IMG/VR virus record: IMGVR_UViG_3300009788_000124 | Coordinates: 1-51,771 of that record | Length of the DNA: 51,771 nucleotides | DNA from: a virus | Reading direction: 5' to 3' (one strand) | Shown: piece by piece, positions 33,066 through 42,159 of the stretch | Numbering within the stretch: position 1 is the first letter of the stretch | How the letters are laid out: every line of letters begins with the position of its first letter | Made by a program: the position numbers and the translations under genes | Notes under the pieces: generated by a model | Database searches by the model: none | Told to the model about the DNA's origin: nothing | What the model saw: the letters and a program-made list of their open reading frames with translations, nothing else

Positions 33066-34049
33066 CTAAAGTTTTAACAAGCCTTGTTGTATATATTGTT
33101 CGGCTTGTTTGCATATGGGACGAGCAGGACAATATTTACAAAATTTAACTTCACCTGGTCGTATTTTTACAAGACCTCCACCGCCATCTTGGCCAGCTCG
33201 AGTATTTGCTTCCAGGGAGCTGTTATACAATTTTGTAGCTCGTTGGGCAGAAGGATTTTTAAAATAGGCCCATACTGTAGGCTTCTGCCAAAGCTCTTTG
33301 GGTGTACAGGCGGGTATTTCATTTTCTTTTGAATTTAAATATTTATTAATGACATCTAATTTTGCAATAATGAATGCCTCTGTTTCCTCCGTTGATTTAA
33401 GTATAAGAGTGTGGGTTTTAATACTTTGTTGTGGATAATTTTTATCCTGGGCTGCCAGCATAACTTTCCAGTCGGTAAATAGGAATTCAACATCCATTTC
33501 ATTATCTGTGATAATTTTAGGATTTAACCATTTATATATGGATCCTTGCCAAATATAATCTGTGTCTTTGCCACCATAAATCCATGTGTATGTGGATGTA
33601 CTTTTTATATCTTTTACTCGACCTTGTTCCACGATGTCAAATTTACCGGAAATGGTGTAACCATGTAGGGTACGTTCAGTACGTTGTTCAAAGAACATGT
33701 TGTAGCAATCTGGATCTACGGGTAAAGGTGGATTAATACGAACTGTATCGATTATTTTTTTTGGAATATCCAGGCGTGACATAGTTAGTTGCCATATTTT
33801 TGGGTCATTTACCCAAACACCTTCAACGGCTGCATGTATGGCATTACCAATTTTTGAGGGAACCTCAGTAAGTACATCAATATCGTAACTAAGTTTAAGA
33901 TTTGCAATACGTTGGGTTAAGATTAAACTTTTCGTTGGTTTAAGTAATTCTGTAGCAGAAATTACATTTGGTTTAGGAGTACGATCGTATTCATCTGTGG
34001 CAAGCCATACAGCCATTGATAAAGATAAATTTGCGGGATTAATATACAT
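33066..34049 (-). CDS. Cas4/RecB-family (PD-(D/E)XK) exonuclease (N4 gp42-like)
   Basis: Start chosen at ATG 34049 (327 aa): AGGAG lies 6 bases upstream, while the longer ATG at 34097 would translate through a hairpin promoter. N-terminal GNAIHAAVEGVW, then nuclease core TISGKFDIVEQ (D), RVKDIKST (DxK) and YIWQGSIYKWL; C-terminal FCKYCPARPIC supplies three cysteines of a likely Fe-S or zinc site as in Cas4/AddB nucleases. It probably degrades or trims DNA ends during replication or recombination. Confidence 0.82.
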   Translation of the reverse strand: MYINPANLSLSMAVWLATDEYDRTPKPNVISATELLKPTKSLILTQRIANLKLSYDIDVLTEVPSKIGNAIHAAVEGVWVNDPKIWQLTMSRLDIPKKIIDTVRINPPLPVDPDCYNMFFEQRTERTLHGYTISGKFDIVEQGRVKDIKSTSTYTWIYGGKDTDYIWQGSIYKWLNPKIITDNEMDVEFLFTDWKVMLAAQDKNYPQQSIKTHTLILKSTEETEAFIIAKLDVINKYLNSKENEIPACTPKELWQKPTVWAYFKNPSAQRATKLYNSSLEANTRAGQDGGGGLVKIRPGEVKFCKYCPARPICKQAEQYIQQGLLKL

Positions 34050-34073
34050 AGTGGCTCCTGTCTTTTCCAATAC

Positions 34074-34088
34074 AGGCGCGGAGCGCCG
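34074..34088 (-). promoter_or_regulatory. vRNAP-type hairpin promoter (GGA loop), copy 1
   Basis: The + strand reads AGGCGCGGAGCGCCG: 5-bp stem GGCGC/GCGCC with loop GGA (34075-34087). N4 vRNAP promoters are template-strand hairpins with a 5-7 bp stem and a GGA-type loop centred about 11 bases upstream of the start. Read this way, transcription runs leftward into the nuclease and primase genes; the start codon at 34049 follows about 20 bases after the predicted start site. Identical to the site at 43767. Confidence 0.65.
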
Positions 34089-34093
34089 TACTA

Positions 34094-34399
34094 TCATTTA
34101 ATAAATTGTAAAAGTAATCCAGAAAACATATTGGTCATTGTGGTATGTTGACGATGATCGTATACAAATATAAAGTCATCATAGCAATCTATTCGTTGAT
34201 GTCTTACATACATTTCAACGGCCACTATTTCCCATAATTCATGACACAGAATTTCAAAAATTTCTTCTTCAGAATCTATCGTACTAATATTTAAAGTATT
34301 GGTTTTATAATTAAAAGAACCCCCGCGTATTTTATGATGCCAATTTACTTTAAATATTCGACTATTTACTTGTAATTTTCTGATACGTTTAAGTTTCAT
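34094..34399 (-). CDS. Hypothetical protein with HELWE motif, 101 aa
   Basis: Beta-rich N-terminus (RIFKVNWHHKIRGGSFNYKT) and a helix EIFEILCHELWEIVAVEMYV that carries His-Glu spaced like the metal-binding helix of small phage metallopeptidase-like proteins, but as HELWE rather than HExxH. Function unknown. ATG at 34399 overlaps the upstream gene by 11 bases. Confidence 0.65.
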   Translation of the reverse strand: MKLKRIRKLQVNSRIFKVNWHHKIRGGSFNYKTNTLNISTIDSEEEIFEILCHELWEIVAVEMYVRHQRIDCYDDFIFVYDHRQHTTMTNMFSGLLLQFIK

Positions 34400-34673
34400 T
34401 TTGTATCCTTACCAATGCGTGAGAATGATTACATCCTCGTTGAGGTAATTCTGTGTGGAGAGTGTAGCCAGGAACCCAATTTCTACATTTCATACATTCA
34501 TGGTCACCGTGATGTCCTCCCCAATTATGCAGAGAGGATGAATTACGTTTGAATTTACAGAAAGTGGAATATACGTCACCCATATCATCAATACTACGTA
34601 AGCTGCCATCTGGATTACGAGTATTGATCATGATTTCTTTTTGTGTTGAGTCGTACCAAAGGCTCTTATACAT
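34389..34673 (-). CDS. Hypothetical protein with zinc-like site, 94 aa
   Basis: ATG at 34673 overlaps the stop of the previous gene (ATGTATAA), so coupling is likely; an internal ATG at 34631 is the alternative start. Contains GGHHGDHECMKCRNWVPG with a His/Cys cluster and a C-terminal HTELPQRGCNHSH, suggesting metal binding. No family recognised. Confidence 0.6.
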   Translation of the reverse strand: MYKSLWYDSTQKEIMINTRNPDGSLRSIDDMGDVYSTFCKFKRNSSSLHNWGGHHGDHECMKCRNWVPGYTLHTELPQRGCNHSHALVRIQNET

Positions 34674-34854
34674 GAGAAAGGAAAATAGTTTCTACATCTT
34701 CATATTCAATAAGACCTTCTGATTTTGTACCAAAATTTGTATTACGGGCTTTTTCATGGGCTAATTCTTGTGCGATATACTTATTTCCTGCTTCTATCTC
34801 GAAAACTGCAGTACGAGAACTTGTACGTATAATTTCTACTGAATATTTAGCCAT
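34666..34854 (-). CDS. Hypothetical protein, 62 aa
   Basis: Start chosen at ATG 34854 with GGAGG 8 bases upstream, sharing one base with the stop of the 58-aa gene (TAATG). Begins MAKYSVEIIRTSSRTAVFEI, then KYIAQELAHEKARNTNFGT; a small alpha/beta protein like those repeated in phage early regions. Unknown function. Confidence 0.7.
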   Translation of the reverse strand: MAKYSVEIIRTSSRTAVFEIEAGNKYIAQELAHEKARNTNFGTKSEGLIEYEDVETIFLSHV

Positions 34855-35030
34855 TAGCAGATCCTCCGACAAATACTTTCTATTACTTTTAATTGAAGAT
34901 GTAATTCGTATAATGCTTTCTTTTGTCCTTCTATAGTTTTTTGTTGATATATCCAAGCTGATCTGGATGCCATTCGTACATTAAGTCCTTTGCCGGCAAT
35001 ATTTTCTCTATACCATTGTTGGAATACCAT
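34854..35030 (-). CDS. Hypothetical protein, 58 aa
   Basis: MVFQQWYRENIAGKGLNVRM, then a long basic helix (TIEGQKKALYELHLQLKVI). GGGAG precedes the ATG at 35030, which shares one base with the upstream TAA; its own TAA shares one base with the next ATG. Such TAATG junctions on both sides indicate a translated, coupled gene. Confidence 0.65.
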   Translation of the reverse strand: MVFQQWYRENIAGKGLNVRMASRSAWIYQQKTIEGQKKALYELHLQLKVIESICRRIC

Positions 35031-35128
35031 TAAGCGTCTCCCATTCCTTTCATAAATAAATAAAGAAGAAGTATAATAAGAAAAGCACCTGCTAACATAC
35101 TAAGTATTATGGTTAATGGTAGGGACAT
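35030..35128 (-). CDS. Very small membrane protein, 32 aa
   Basis: One hydrophobic segment (TIILSMLAGAFLIILLLYLF) with a short KGMGDA tail. ATG at 35128 has AAGGAG upstream and lies inside the end of the DNA polymerase gene in another frame (29-base overlap). The TAATG junction with the next gene supports translation. Confidence 0.6.
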   Translation of the reverse strand: MSLPLTIILSMLAGAFLIILLLYLFMKGMGDA

Positions 35129-37769
35129 TTAAGGTCTCCTTAATAGTTTTGAGTGAAGCATAATTAGGTATTTTGATTGGTGTTGACCAATCTGGATAGT
35201 AAACTTCTAATTGGGCACCTAAACCCACTGTAGGATGCCATATAGGCTCAAGATCGGCCCATTCCATACATTGAATGAGATTGTCATTCACCCATTTCAT
35301 ACATCCTAGATGATTTCTCACTAAGTAATATTGGGAATCATGAATTTGAGCGCCAGGAAGGATCCATTCTTGATATTTTGGATGAGCCCATACTTTTTCC
35401 ATAAACATATTTCCTGAATATGAATTTAGTAGTCCATAAGATTGTCCTGTGGCATTAGCTACAGTTTTAATTTCTTTATAAGCTTCCCAGGGCATAGTCT
35501 TATAACTGGACAATACAACATTAGGGAGCATGGGTGTACGTAAACGTAATCCAAAAGCTAAGTCTACATAACCTTGCTGATTAGCTAATTTAATTTGGCT
35601 ATCAATCCATTCATCTGAAACAAAATATAATTTATGAAATTCTTTTTCAATTTCTACTGCTTGTTTTTTAGAAAAACCAAAACTTTTTATTAAAGTTCGC
35701 CATGTGCCCAAATACGTGAGAGCAAATGTAGGGCTCTTAGAGTCCTGACGAAGGTCAGGATAGCGATCAGCAATAGAATTGATGACAGCGACCTTCTCAG
35801 GGCCTCTCAGAGCACTTTCTAACTCTAATGTAATGTCAGGCATTTGAGCCTTGAAATAAGAGTAGGCTCTGAGGCAATGTCCATCGTATCCATCAATGTA
35901 TATGGCAAGCTTATTTGGGTCTTTTGTCAAGAGAGCAGAAATTTTATCTTCAAGAGAAAAATAGTCTGCACCCACATATAACCAACCATAAGGATCTTTT
36001 TTAAGACGTGGTGGCGCTTGAAAACAACTTTTAATATCTTTTGCAAAACTAGTTCCTGTACTGGGAATATTTTGTAGATTTGGATCGGAAGAGGAAAGTC
36101 GACCTGATTTAGTTCCGCCAAGATTAAAATTTCCTAAGAGATATCTCCAACCGTCTTTCTCCACACTTTTATTTTTAAATGCAGGAATAAAGGTAGTAAG
36201 GAGAATGTCTACCTCACTATATGCTAATAGGTTCTCAATAAGTGAGATTATTTGCATATTACCTTTTTTTGCTTTCTTTTCTCGTTCTAGTAGTTCATTA
36301 AGTGTTTTAGAATCGGTACTAGGATTACCTGATACTGTTTTATTTGTTATTGGTAAACCTAATTCTTGGAACAGTAGTAATTGTAGTTGCTTATTACTGC
36401 CGGGTTTGAATTCTATATGTAAAAAATCATCTGTAGTTTTACGTAATTTCTTTAAGCGAGCATTTGCTTTCTCAACCTCCAATTCTCGCAAAAATTCTAC
36501 GAATTTTACGATAATTGGAGAGACTTGCATTGCTTTAAGAGATGTTCTACTTATTTTCGTTAATTTTGTTTCTATATTGAGAACTTGACCCAAGTTTAAT
36601 GGAAGTCCTGTTAATTCCATTTGAGTTATGGTTTTAAGAGAAGGTTTGAATATATTTACATATACATCTTCTTGAATATCTTTGACAATCTGACGGTATT
36701 TTTTATATACATACCAGGTTGCACAAGCATCTGTAAGATTATATTCTAAAACTTCTGCTACAAGATATTTCGTAATATCTGATGTATCGATACCATAATT
36801 TCCAACAAATTCAAAAGCTAAATCTTTTAATCCAAGAGAATTACCTGCGGTACTGTTGGTAGCAAGATAAGCAAGTGATTTGGTATCTTCAAAATTATGA
36901 AATAATGTATGTAAACCTTCAAGCATACCGGCGGTATCTTCAGGGGTATACATGAATAGTTCCCAGATGAGAATCTTCATATCGAAGGTTCCACCATGGT
37001 AAATCATTTTTCCATTTTTCTTTTTATATTCAATGAAAAATTCTTTGAGCCAATGTCGAAGATGTAAATCACACGTCCAATTTTCATCGGATTGACGATC
37101 TGTTTTATAATCGATTGGGAAAGCAATACCTTCATGTTCATTCCAGGCAAAGGATATAGTACCTAAGCCTGCTTTATCTACTTGTAGATCGGCAGTTTCA
37201 ATATCACATGTTAATTCATTGAATAAAAGTAATTTGCGAAGAGCTGCTTTTTGTTCTTTAGCTGTATAAGCAAATTCTACCTGTTCTAGTACAGTTCCTT
37301 CAAATAAACCAAAACCACCTGTAAGGTGTGATTTGATTCCTTGTAAACCTAGAGTAATTTTACTCACTATATCTGGATTATAGAAAATCTGTCTGGAATT
37401 GGGTAAATAGAAACAAATTTGTTCAGGCCAAATTGTTTCTACTGCGTAACTAAGGAATTGTTCAACTTTAGTTTTCTTTGTAAGGGCTTTAAAATAGGCA
37501 CCATCACAACAAAGGATGGTAGTAACTCCTACGTCATCCATAATAGGTTTTAATTTGGTGAGATATTCTCTGGCTGCAGTTACTCCAATTTTATTTTTTG
37601 TATTATGTTCTAAATTAAATGCAATGATATCTTTTTTATTAATACCCATGACCACAAGAGGATTCACATAATGTTCTTCAAGAGTATGTATATTAAGATC
37701 CCGTGCGGGAACTAAAATAGCTATCGGTTTTACTGCAGAGGCATCGTCAAAAATCAAATGATTAAGCAT
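35100..37769 (-). CDS. Family A DNA polymerase with 3'-5' exonuclease
   Basis: Start chosen at ATG 37769 (889 aa), with AGGG upstream; TTG 37796 is the longest option. Exonuclease motifs: LTCDIETADL (Exo I), YHGGTFDMKIL (Exo II) and YNLTDACATW (Exo III). Polymerase motifs: A GADYFSLEDKIS (about residue 610), B RQDSKSPTFALTYLG (about 687) and C QIHDSQYY (about 818). No 5'-3' exonuclease domain, as in N4 gp39. It is the replicative polymerase. The start overlaps the stop of the upstream gene. Confidence 0.93.
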   Translation of the reverse strand: MLNHLIFDDASAVKPIAILVPARDLNIHTLEEHYVNPLVVMGINKKDIIAFNLEHNTKNKIGVTAAREYLTKLKPIMDDVGVTTILCCDGAYFKALTKKTKVEQFLSYAVETIWPEQICFYLPNSRQIFYNPDIVSKITLGLQGIKSHLTGGFGLFEGTVLEQVEFAYTAKEQKAALRKLLLFNELTCDIETADLQVDKAGLGTISFAWNEHEGIAFPIDYKTDRQSDENWTCDLHLRHWLKEFFIEYKKKNGKMIYHGGTFDMKILIWELFMYTPEDTAGMLEGLHTLFHNFEDTKSLAYLATNSTAGNSLGLKDLAFEFVGNYGIDTSDITKYLVAEVLEYNLTDACATWYVYKKYRQIVKDIQEDVYVNIFKPSLKTITQMELTGLPLNLGQVLNIETKLTKISRTSLKAMQVSPIIVKFVEFLRELEVEKANARLKKLRKTTDDFLHIEFKPGSNKQLQLLLFQELGLPITNKTVSGNPSTDSKTLNELLEREKKAKKGNMQIISLIENLLAYSEVDILLTTFIPAFKNKSVEKDGWRYLLGNFNLGGTKSGRLSSSDPNLQNIPSTGTSFAKDIKSCFQAPPRLKKDPYGWLYVGADYFSLEDKISALLTKDPNKLAIYIDGYDGHCLRAYSYFKAQMPDITLELESALRGPEKVAVINSIADRYPDLRQDSKSPTFALTYLGTWRTLIKSFGFSKKQAVEIEKEFHKLYFVSDEWIDSQIKLANQQGYVDLAFGLRLRTPMLPNVVLSSYKTMPWEAYKEIKTVANATGQSYGLLNSYSGNMFMEKVWAHPKYQEWILPGAQIHDSQYYLVRNHLGCMKWVNDNLIQCMEWADLEPIWHPTVGLGAQLEVYYPDWSTPIKIPNYASLKTIKETLNVPTINHNT

Positions 37770-38412
37770 TGGCGACATCCCTAAAGGCATCGCCAATAAT
37801 AAGACTCATCATGACACGTTGACACATTGCATCAATGAGATAGTCATGTTCTTTTGCATAAGTTTGAAGTGCTATTTCTGTGTGATCATTCCAAATATGC
37901 TGTTTAAGATCTTCTGTCAATTCTTCTAAACATTGACCAATATGGGAATAAAGAGATGGTCCTAGTATAGTTTCTAATAATTCAAGGGGAGCTGGAAATA
38001 ATAATAATCCAGCTAAGAAACGATTTACTTCGTATGTTTCTACATCTAATTCTGCAATATTAGAGGTTACTTTAATTAGTCTTTTTTCCATATCTGGATA
38101 TTTATTGTGCATAGGAAGAATATTAAATTCAGAAGCTGTTTCAGATCCTAAAGGACCTTCACCAGTTCTTATTAGTTTGGGAATAAACCAGGCTTTACCA
38201 GCATAGTAAATACCAAAATCTTCTTTATTTCCTTTACGACCATGATAGTCTTTATTTTCTTGAATAATTGTACCTAAATTTTTATGCCAATAGTTCCAAT
38301 GAGGTCGATATAATTGTTCAATAATAGAATTAATTATTGTTTCACGACAGGCAAGATTTGTAGTAGGGCGATATCGTACTTGATTACGTCTGTGTTGGCT
38401 GATTCTTCGCAT
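37762..38412 (-). CDS. Hypothetical protein between helicase and polymerase, 216 aa
   Basis: Start taken at ATG 38412 with GGAGG 9 bases upstream (a GTG lies one codon before). It begins MRRISQHRRNQVRYRPTTN and has a region YHGRKGNKEDFGIYYAGKAW and a helical C-terminal half (LEELTEDLKQHIW). No domain recognised. Overlapping both neighbours in the replication block argues for a replication-associated role. Confidence 0.75.
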   Translation of the reverse strand: MRRISQHRRNQVRYRPTTNLACRETIINSIIEQLYRPHWNYWHKNLGTIIQENKDYHGRKGNKEDFGIYYAGKAWFIPKLIRTGEGPLGSETASEFNILPMHNKYPDMEKRLIKVTSNIAELDVETYEVNRFLAGLLLFPAPLELLETILGPSLYSHIGQCLEELTEDLKQHIWNDHTEIALQTYAKEHDYLIDAMCQRVMMSLIIGDAFRDVANA

Positions 38413-39763
38413 CACGAAATACCTCCATAATAGCTAAAGGATCGTTTTTAATGTAACGTTCTTCTAAGTTTCCAAAGAGATGTATTTCATGACTTGCTCT
38501 GGTAACTGCTACATACATTAAACGAGCTACTTCGTGCCATTTATTGTTTTTAGCAATATCAGACACATCAATAAATACTTTCTTATATGTACTACCTTGT
38601 GATTTGTGTACAGTCTGAGCATGAATGGGTCGAAAATCACCCCACTCATTTTTAATTTCAAAGAATTTACGCCACAAATCTCGACGAAGATCTACATCTC
38701 TTTCATTTTTAGCAGCAGTTGCTGTAACACGTAATAAATTTTGAGTAGCTTTCCAATTACTGGGTTGAAATACTTTTAAAAAATCTTGTCCTTTGTGTGC
38801 TCGCAAACAAAGTTCATGACCTGGAATATCAAAAACAGTATTTGGTTCTACTTCGGTTACTGTATGAAGAGAATCAGTATTAGCTCTAACTCGATTTGAG
38901 AAGATGATAGTATCATTACTGAGTAAGATTTCTCCTGGAACAACAGGTTCGGTGTATCCTTGTTGTTTACGAAGCCAATTGTTGTACCCACGGACTCTAT
39001 GATTTGTCCAAGCAAGGATACGAACATCGTCGGGTTCATGATCTTGTAAGAAGGCAGCAAGAATAGTTTTTTTCCATATTTCCTGATCTGAATAATGAGT
39101 AATTGCTGTACCATTATTTATTAATTTTGGCCATTGTTGTTTTGGATTATCTAGAATTTTCCGGTAATGTTGGCTAAATGAAATAATGGGAGAATCAACA
39201 GCTTGTCGTTGAATTTCAGTTAAGAAATTAGCATTTTTAGGATTTAGAAATACAGCACAAGTATTTTCTTTAATAGGTGGTAATTGATAACTATCACCAA
39301 TAAAAAGAACTTTACAATTTTTGTATTCTCTTACTGCATTCCGTATATGTTGTAAAAGATCTTGATTAATCATACTTGCTTCGTCAATAACTAAAACACT
39401 ATTGTTCAAATTAATACAATCATTTTTTGTAATAAGACGAACAGATCCAGTTTTAAAATCATTGTGGACCGCTAATCCTAAAGCGGAATGAATTGTTCTA
39501 GTGGGTCTTTGTATTATTGTTTCTAATACTGAAGCAGCTTTATTTGTGGTTGCTGTAAAGTGAAAAGTAATAGGACGAGCATTAGGTTGTACTAATCTTA
39601 ATAGTATAAATTCATCGGCTACTAATTGAATTAAATAATTTACCAAGAAACTTTTTCCTGAACCAGCAAATCCTGACAGTAAGAATTCTTTTTGTTTATA
39701 ATCACGTAGAAATTCTCTGAAAGCATCACATGCTGTATCTTGACTGGGAGATAAAGTAATCAT
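38384..39763 (-). CDS. SF1 DNA helicase (Dda/RecD2-like)
   Basis: 459 aa. Walker A GFAGSGKS (31-38), motif II VLVIDEASMI, motif III VLFIGDSYQLPP, motif V HAQTVHKSQGSTY and motif VI YVAVTRASHEIHLFG in order, the pattern of SF1B 5'-3' helicases such as T4 Dda. It unwinds DNA in replication or recombination; N4 carries a comparable helicase near its polymerase. ATG at 39763; a 40-base gap precedes it. Confidence 0.88.
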   Translation of the reverse strand: MITLSPSQDTACDAFREFLRDYKQKEFLLSGFAGSGKSFLVNYLIQLVADEFILLRLVQPNARPITFHFTATTNKAASVLETIIQRPTRTIHSALGLAVHNDFKTGSVRLITKNDCINLNNSVLVIDEASMINQDLLQHIRNAVREYKNCKVLFIGDSYQLPPIKENTCAVFLNPKNANFLTEIQRQAVDSPIISFSQHYRKILDNPKQQWPKLINNGTAITHYSDQEIWKKTILAAFLQDHEPDDVRILAWTNHRVRGYNNWLRKQQGYTEPVVPGEILLSNDTIIFSNRVRANTDSLHTVTEVEPNTVFDIPGHELCLRAHKGQDFLKVFQPSNWKATQNLLRVTATAAKNERDVDLRRDLWRKFFEIKNEWGDFRPIHAQTVHKSQGSTYKKVFIDVSDIAKNNKWHEVARLMYVAVTRASHEIHLFGNLEERYIKNDPLAIMEVFRDAKNQPTQT

Positions 39764-39803
39764 GATAGTTCCTTGATTTTATTAAGTAAATTTGATAATA
39801 TAG

Positions 39804-40022
39804 TTATTCAGGTTTATCATTATTGGAGTCAATATGATTGAATACGTCCTTGAGATTTGCATAGGCATTATCTACAGTTTTTTCGAGACCCAAATTTTCG
39901 ACTTCTTGCTGGAACTTCTTTTTTAAATTAGGATCCTTTTGTAATACCTTAGCCACCTTTTTCAAGGTGTCTAAGGTAATTCCAGGTGGGAGTAATTTTT
40001 TGATGTTTGTTAAATCAATCAT
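39804..40022 (-). CDS. Hypothetical helical protein, 72 aa
   Basis: MIDLTNIKKLLPPGITLDTL, then a lysine-rich helix (KKVAKVLQKDPNLKKKFQQE) and an acidic end. ATG at 40022 overlaps the upstream stop by 4 bases. No recognised family; entirely helical. Confidence 0.65.
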   Translation of the reverse strand: MIDLTNIKKLLPPGITLDTLKKVAKVLQKDPNLKKKFQQEVENLGLEKTVDNAYANLKDVFNHIDSNNDKPE

Positions 40023-40381
40023 TTTAAATTTTCCAATATTTCTTGCTTCTCTTTTTCAATCATATCGAGATTAATTTCAAAAAATTCAGCAAGTAGTTTT
40101 TCTATATTAAATTGTGCAGGAGTCATATATTCTTGTTCTCTATTATAATGACCTAAAATTATTTGTTTTTCTTCTCGAAGCCAGGCTATAAAGTCACCAA
40201 TTCTTTGACTTTGTGGTGCTATTGCTGCGAGTTTTTCGCATTCGGGATATAGAATAGGTAATTGACTAGAAGGTACATGGTGACAAACAGTAAGTTTTTT
40301 ACAAACTTCACATTGTCCTTTACTTCCATTTATAGATTCTGGCCAGTTGTTTTTACGTTTACAAGGATCACAATAAAACAT
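40019..40381 (-). CDS. Zinc-finger hypothetical protein, 120 aa
   Basis: N-terminal four-cysteine site, MFYCDPCKRKNNWP and CEVCKKLTVCHH, followed by a helical part with LLAEFFEINLDMIEKEKQEI. This N-terminal pattern is common in small proteins of many phages. Three bases separate it from the upstream VWA gene. Function unknown. Confidence 0.7.
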   Translation of the reverse strand: MFYCDPCKRKNNWPESINGSKGQCEVCKKLTVCHHVPSSQLPILYPECEKLAAIAPQSQRIGDFIAWLREEKQIILGHYNREQEYMTPAQFNIEKLLAEFFEINLDMIEKEKQEILENLK

Positions 40382-40384
40382 AAA

Positions 40385-41515
40385 TTACTCCATATGAATA
40401 ACAGTACCTTTTGGGGGATTAAAATCTTTTTTACCTTTAATGATCCAAAATATATCAGTGGTAATTTCACTAATATCAGGCATAGTAAAAAATCCATCAG
40501 TGAATAATAGTAAGAGTTTTGGATCCTCATCTCGTACATATTGGAGAACTGGTTTTACATTTGTTCCCCCACCACCATTCAGTATTGAAATGGGGAGAAT
40601 ATCACCCTTGGTATATATTTTGTTCATATGAATTTCAGTATGAAAAGTGATAGAACGGAGAGTATCTGGTTGTATTGTTTCCCAGAAATATTTTTCTTCA
40701 GCATCAATTTCATTTAATTCTTGAGAGGTAATGGATCCACTCACATCTTTTGCACAGATCATGTGACCCATACTTTCACTCTGTAATGTAGGTAAGTAGA
40801 AGTCAGGCATGTAGCGCTTATTTGGGCGTCTCATGCTGTAATCATCTCGAGCATAGGAACTCATGAAGTTTTGTAAAATATGTTGCCAGGGAAGCTTAGG
40901 GGCTGTTACTTGTTTAACAATTCTACCAATATGGCCTGGTATAGAACCATGATCTTTTTGCATTTCTGCTTGCATAGTTGCTTTTACAATGTGCCCAATT
41001 ACTCGTTCTTTATGTTCTGTTTTAGACATTCCTTTTGGCATCCGAATATCTCGACCCATTCCTTTTGGTTTTTTAGGTGGCGGATTTTTTATAAGATCTG
41101 CATAGATTTGCATAGTGGACCAATTGGTATATTTTGGATCACAGTATGGATCAATGAAATGTGGGAGAGCAAAACCCATCTTTTTGAGCCAGAGATTAAT
41201 ATGATGATCTCCAGCAATATTATGGGTTTTGTTAATAAGTTTATTTTCTAATGCAATTTCAATATGTTCAAAAATGACATGTCCTAGTTCATGCATAAAT
41301 ACACCCACTAGTTCATCTGGAGCACATTTGAGTACAAATTCAGGATCTAATCCTAAATGAATAGCATCGGTCCAAGCTGTTTTACATCCTGGTTCAATAA
41401 CTATTTTTAAATAGGAAAGAAGAGAACTGAAAAATACAGTACCTTTTCCATTGTTATGAGTCATTAAGAAAATTTTAGCTTGGTCAATTTTACGTTTAAC
41501 TTGTGGATCCATCAT
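40385..41515 (-). CDS. VWA-domain protein with metallopeptidase-like N-terminus (N4 gp25-like)
   Basis: 376 aa. N-terminal half has VFMHELGHVIFEH (HExxH at 75-79), as in VWA-coupled putative metallopeptidases; the C-terminal VWA domain has the metal-binding DVSGS (257-261) and GGGGTNVKPVL, then LLLLFTDG. MoxR ATPases act together with VWA proteins, and here the AAA ATPase gene lies two small genes upstream, as in N4. Role in infection is unknown; perhaps it remodels a target complex. ATG overlaps the upstream stop. Confidence 0.85.
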   Translation of the reverse strand: MMDPQVKRKIDQAKIFLMTHNNGKGTVFFSSLLSYLKIVIEPGCKTAWTDAIHLGLDPEFVLKCAPDELVGVFMHELGHVIFEHIEIALENKLINKTHNIAGDHHINLWLKKMGFALPHFIDPYCDPKYTNWSTMQIYADLIKNPPPKKPKGMGRDIRMPKGMSKTEHKERVIGHIVKATMQAEMQKDHGSIPGHIGRIVKQVTAPKLPWQHILQNFMSSYARDDYSMRRPNKRYMPDFYLPTLQSESMGHMICAKDVSGSITSQELNEIDAEEKYFWETIQPDTLRSITFHTEIHMNKIYTKGDILPISILNGGGGTNVKPVLQYVRDEDPKLLLLFTDGFFTMPDISEITTDIFWIIKGKKDFNPPKGTVIHME

Positions 41516-42000
41516 TCATTTCCTATAGCTGCGTCGAAGACACTCTTGATTCTGCAAATATGGCACTTGCCATCATTGTGCTTATTTGGTGACTTGCCAC
41601 ACCATTCGTAACATTCTTCATGGATTATCCAATCTCGCACACGCTTAAGTGCTGCTTCTGCTTTTGCATGAGCACAGGCGGGACAAGAAAGAGATGCGCC
41701 GATTACGTCTGTTGCCGTCAGCCACGGGTGATCGTTGCAGATCATATATTGCGGTCTTTCCTCACGCGCCTGCTTGAGTTTGGCTTTGAGGTTTTTATAT
41801 TCAGTAACTAGTGTTTTTTTACTTGCTGTCTCTTGAATTAAATCGGCTTGTAGGGATTCGTGTAGGTCAACTCTGATATATTCTGTTGCAGGTGCGTTTT
41901 CTTCATCAGTCCACACAGGATCTTGACACCATAGCCTACCCATTTCGGGGTTTTCAATGCTGTCTTTTGGTTCAAGCCAAATTCGTTCATGGTCATTCAT
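41512..42000 (-). CDS. Cysteine-rich hypothetical protein, 162 aa
   Basis: Start chosen at ATG 42000, overlapping the stop of the 54-aa gene (ATGAATGA), with AGGAAAAAGAGA upstream; the open frame continues further only as a shadow of that gene. N-terminal ERIWLEPKDS, a helical middle (EYKNLKAKLKQAREERP) and C-terminal CPACAHAKAEAALKRVRDWI with CYEWCG and CHIC: two zinc sites. The GC content is higher and the sequence resembles modular host-type small proteins. Confidence 0.7.
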   Translation of the reverse strand: MNDHERIWLEPKDSIENPEMGRLWCQDPVWTDEENAPATEYIRVDLHESLQADLIQETASKKTLVTEYKNLKAKLKQAREERPQYMICNDHPWLTATDVIGASLSCPACAHAKAEAALKRVRDWIIHEECYEWCGKSPNKHNDGKCHICRIKSVFDAAIGNE

Positions 42001-42157
42001 TCTCTTTTTCCTCTTGTTTACGACGACACCAATTCCAGTAGCCTCTACGAGTGTCATTATTGGCAACTTCATATTTCCAATCACGTAAAGGATAGGCAGG
42101 ATGTGGTGTCCAATAACTATGTGTTTCAAGCCAAGTATTTATTGCAATATACGACAT
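41993..42157 (-). CDS. Small hypothetical protein, 54 aa
   Basis: MSYIAINTWLETHSYWTPHP then AYPLRDWKYEVANNDTRRGY and a charged tail rich in tryptophan. ATG at 42157 has GGAGATAATT upstream, 2 bases after the AAA gene stop. Its stop overlaps the next ATG. Reads as a real short protein; no family. Confidence 0.65.
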   Translation of the reverse strand: MSYIAINTWLETHSYWTPHPAYPLRDWKYEVANNDTRRGYWNWCRRKQEEKENE

Positions 42158-42159
42158 AA

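Noticed and set aside
34050-34097. Upstream ATG (34097) for the nuclease gene
   Set aside because: It would translate the hairpin promoter; ATG 34049 has AGGAG at the proper distance.
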